Of a stretch of DNA of 64,000 nt, positions 62,012 to 64,000 are shown piece after piece. The notes under the pieces are model-generated. The model saw only the letters and a list, made by a program, of their open reading frames with translations, searched no databases and was not told where the DNA came from. Position numbers and translations under genes: made by a program. Where the stretch lies: contig NZ_JAYWCU010000120.1 in assembly GCF_043780375.1 (NCBI RefSeq), forward strand, positions 54,261-118,260, in the 5' to 3' direction. Numbering within the stretch: the stretch's first letter is position 1; each line of letters opens with the position of its first letter. This stretch comes from Emticicia sp043780375 (GTDB lineage: Bacteria; Bacteroidota; Bacteroidia; Cytophagales; Spirosomataceae).

Positions 62012-63217
62012 ATGCTAATCGAATTTAGTGTAAGTAATTTTCGTTCAATTAAAGATTTGCAGACGCTGAGCTTTTTGGCTACTGCAATGAACGAACATGA
62101 AAAGACAAATGTCTTTGATGCAACGGATAAAATTCGTTTGCTGAAATCAACCTGTATTTATGGGGCAAATGGTAGCGGAAAAAGTAATTTGGTGAAGGCA
62201 ATGTGGGCAATGATAAGTTTTATTAAAGCTACGTTTGAAGATAGAAGGAGGTTTGATGAGCATATTCAACCTTTCAAATTGAACACTTCTACACGAAAAG
62301 AAGGTTCTTTTTTTCAAATTGTGTTCATACTTGAAGGAAGAACTTATCGCTACGGATTTGTTTACCTGAAAGGAAAAATCATGTCAGAATGGCTTTTCGG
62401 AACTGCTAATAAGAATGAAGTTGAGTATTTTACGAGAGAAAACAAGAATATATATATTAATAAAGAAAGATTTAAAGAGGGAATTGGCTTAGAATCTAAA
62501 ACAAGAGAAGATAACCTTTTTTTGAATGTTGTTTATGAGTTTAATGGAAAAATTGCTGAAACTATTTGTATTTATTTTACTAAAATATTAATAGTACAAG
62601 GTTTTGATATGGCAACTAAAAAAATACTAAGAGATGCTTCTTATCAAGTTATTCAAGACAAAAAAGATAAGTATCGTTTATTAGAAATTCTAAAAATAGC
62701 CGATGCCGAAATTTTTGATATAAATTTAGAGTATAATTACGAAAAAGAAGTGAATCAAATTATTTCTCAAAGAAAACTATTTAACGAAAATGAGCAAGAA
62801 GAAGGCTTAGTGAATTTTGACTTTGATGACGAAGCATCAGATGGTACAAAGAAGATGTTTTATTATAGTGGGACATTCGTAAATTTAATGAAATCTGGCG
62901 GTACAATCATCATCGACCAATTTGATGAAAGATTTCATACTTCGCTGACAAAAGCAATTGTAAAGTTGTTTAATTCCGAAAAAAACAAATCTGCTCAATT
63001 ATGTTTCGTTACGCATGACACCAATCTTTTAGACAATGATTTACTTCGCCGTGACCAAATTTATTTTGCCGAAAAGAATCAAAGAGGTGAAACAGCTATT
63101 TATTCGCTTAATGAAATCAAAGGCGTGAGAAATGATTCTTCGCTTGAAAAAGATTATATCAAAGGCAAATATGGGGCAATTCCTTTTATCAAAAATCTAA
63201 ATAACATTTTTGAATAA
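62012..63217 (+). CDS. AAA family ATPase (RloA-like, OLD/ABC-ATPase type)
   Basis: 401 residues from the ATG at 62012 (MLIEFSVSNFRSIKDLQTLS); the 61-codon extension upstream is cysteine-rich, overlaps the rplK promoter and is not expected in the family. Walker A is G51-ANGSGKS58. The C-terminal half has a short signature-like SDGTKKMF, Walker B IIIDQFDE (D302) and the switch histidine in FVTHDTNLL. This AAA_15/AAA_21 type is used by several phage-defence systems as sensor ATPase. The next gene overlaps its stop by one base (TAATG) and encodes an RloB-family protein, so the two form one module. Confidence 0.88.
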   Translation: MLIEFSVSNFRSIKDLQTLSFLATAMNEHEKTNVFDATDKIRLLKSTCIYGANGSGKSNLVKAMWAMISFIKATFEDRRRFDEHIQPFKLNTSTRKEGSFFQIVFILEGRTYRYGFVYLKGKIMSEWLFGTANKNEVEYFTRENKNIYINKERFKEGIGLESKTREDNLFLNVVYEFNGKIAETICIYFTKILIVQGFDMATKKILRDASYQVIQDKKDKYRLLEILKIADAEIFDINLEYNYEKEVNQIISQRKLFNENEQEEGLVNFDFDDEASDGTKKMFYYSGTFVNLMKSGGTIIIDQFDERFHTSLTKAIVKLFNSEKNKSAQLCFVTHDTNLLDNDLLRRDQIYFAEKNQRGETAIYSLNEIKGVRNDSSLEKDYIKGKYGAIPFIKNLNNIFE

Positions 63218-63897
63218 TGGAAAAACAGTCAAATACTTTCAAGCCAAGCGATAGAACCAAAGCATGGAATAAAAGACTAATTGCCGCTCGACCAGCAAGA
63301 AATATTGCTATCCGAAATACTTTCCTCATTTATTGTGAAGGTGCAAATACTGAACCCGAATATTTTAATTCATTTCCAATTATGCCCCAGGCAAACGCAA
63401 TTGGCTTGTCGAGGTCGGGCGTTTCTTTGGTCGAAAAAGCAATAGAATTGATGGGAAAACAAAAAGAAATTGACCCAGACCAACAAGTTTGGGTAGTTTT
63501 CGACAGAGATGTGAGGTATTCTGACGGCAAAAAAGGCGATGCTGATTATAATAAAGCAATAAAACTTGCCAACGAAAAAGGCATAAAATGTGCCTATTCA
63601 AATGATTGTTTTGAGTTATGGTTTATTCTTCATCGAGAGTATCAACAATCGGCACTCTACCGAAAACAATATTATGAAAAACTCTCAAAATGGCTGACTA
63701 TCAACTATGAAAAAGATGGTAAAGGGAAAGATTTTGCAAAAAGTTTATATTCAAGATTTGAAAATCAGCTTGAAACTGCCCTCAAAAATGCCGAAAAACT
63801 GCATAATTCTCATAACGATAAAGAGTTTCACCAACAGAATCCTTGCACAACTGTTTATAAACTTGTGCAAGAATTGAGAAAGAATTTACGAAGGTAA
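63217..63897 (+). CDS. RloB-family protein (Toprim-like putative nuclease)
   Basis: 226 residues. The core has NTFLIYCEGANTEPEYF with acidic residues E41 and E46, then VWVVFDRDVRY with D96 and D98, then CFELWFILH. This arrangement resembles a Toprim-type metal site and is the pattern of RloB proteins. Partner ATPase and RloB usually occur together near restriction-modification or other defence genes. By analogy with the ATPase-Toprim pair of PARIS it may be an effector nuclease released or activated by the ATPase. The gene is complete, and 103 bases remain to the right edge. Confidence 0.85.
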   Translation: MEKQSNTFKPSDRTKAWNKRLIAARPARNIAIRNTFLIYCEGANTEPEYFNSFPIMPQANAIGLSRSGVSLVEKAIELMGKQKEIDPDQQVWVVFDRDVRYSDGKKGDADYNKAIKLANEKGIKCAYSNDCFELWFILHREYQQSALYRKQYYEKLSKWLTINYEKDGKGKDFAKSLYSRFENQLETALKNAEKLHNSHNDKEFHQQNPCTTVYKLVQELRKNLRR

Positions 63898-64000
63898 ACA
63901 TCAATAGACTTCCTGCGAAAGTGTTTTATGATTGAAAAATAGTAGATTTTCAAGCGAAAATTGAGGGAATTTTGAAAGCATAGCACCGCTACGGTTGAAA
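63898..64000. repeat. Probable start of a dispersed repeat at the right edge
   Basis: The last 103 bases contain no gene. They include ACTTCCTGCGAAAGT (63907-63921), an imperfect palindrome resembling ACTTCCTGCGGAAGT at 46446-46460, and AGCACCGCT near 63980. The similarity between the two places is short, so the repeat call is tentative. Confidence 0.3.

Noticed and set aside
1..64000. CRISPR arrays, tRNA or rRNA genes, intact transposases or prophage genes
   Set aside because: No regularly spaced direct repeats, no cloverleaf-like GC-rich segments, and no transposase or phage structural motifs were seen. The tail-fibre-like repeats in the LamG protein are a common surface-protein feature in this group.

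Overview
The window looks like a chromosomal segment of a Bacteroidota bacterium, most likely order Cytophagales (Spirosomaceae/Cytophagaceae-like). The evidence is the AT-rich base composition, a type IX secretion (T9SS) C-terminal sorting domain, many Sec signal peptides ending in A-Q, Bacteroidota promoter boxes (TTTG, about 20 nt, TAnnTTTG), Bacteroidota-type rpoB and rpoC, and families such as DUF4846, PVC-type secreted dehydrogenases, tail-fibre-like repeat proteins and LytTR singletons. No tRNA, rRNA, CRISPR array or intact transposase gene was seen.

Layout. 1-3.2 kb: a SNF2/SWIM helicase running off the left edge. 3.5-9.0 kb: a complete histidine-utilisation operon hutH-hutU-hutI-hutG (histidine to urocanate to imidazolonepropionate to formiminoglutamate to glutamate plus formamide), closed by a bidirectional terminator. 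9.1-14.1 kb: carbohydrate genes, namely a secreted GH20 hexosaminidase and an AraC regulator facing a sugar epimerase and a Gfo/Idh/MocA oxidoreductase. 14.1-16.7 kb: an accessory stretch with a frameshifted GIY-YIG nuclease embedded in palindromic repeats, a PD-(D/E)XK nuclease and a frameshifted DUF6557-like gene. 16.8-20.4 kb: a 1221-residue secreted ThuA/dehydrogenase/CARDB/cupredoxin fusion. 20.6-33.6 kb: mostly envelope and secreted proteins (NTF2-like, matrixin, LysM/BON, M43 with T9SS tail, M28, amidase, YCII, a four-repeat protein) plus housekeeping HIT, TIGR01777 and GroES-like genes.

33.6-46.4 kb: threonine synthase and a LysR regulator, a secreted purple-acid-phosphatase-like enzyme, a cytosolic PAS histidine kinase, a SulP transporter with beta-carbonic anhydrase (bicarbonate module) facing a TetR regulator, and a second secreted dehydrogenase that ends in a cytochrome c motif. 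46.4-50.4 kb: a patch with a LytTR singleton, gene wreckage, a repeated hairpin element, a LamG surface protein and, divergent from it, a membrane protein with a periplasmic sensor-like part. 50.5-61.6 kb: the rplK-rplA-rplJ-rplL-rpoB-rpoC operon on the minus strand. It lacks the usual upstream secE-nusG and has its own promoter and long leader. 61.8-64 kb: an AAA ATPase and RloB-family pair, a probable phage-defence module sitting directly against the ribosomal operon.

The most unusual items are the two secreted dehydrogenase paralogues with different electron-acceptor tails (type-1 copper versus haem c), the RloA/RloB-like pair at the ribosomal boundary, and the repeat-associated decayed genes at 14-17 kb and 46.7-47.6 kb. 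All family calls come from motif recognition by eye; no database search was possible.
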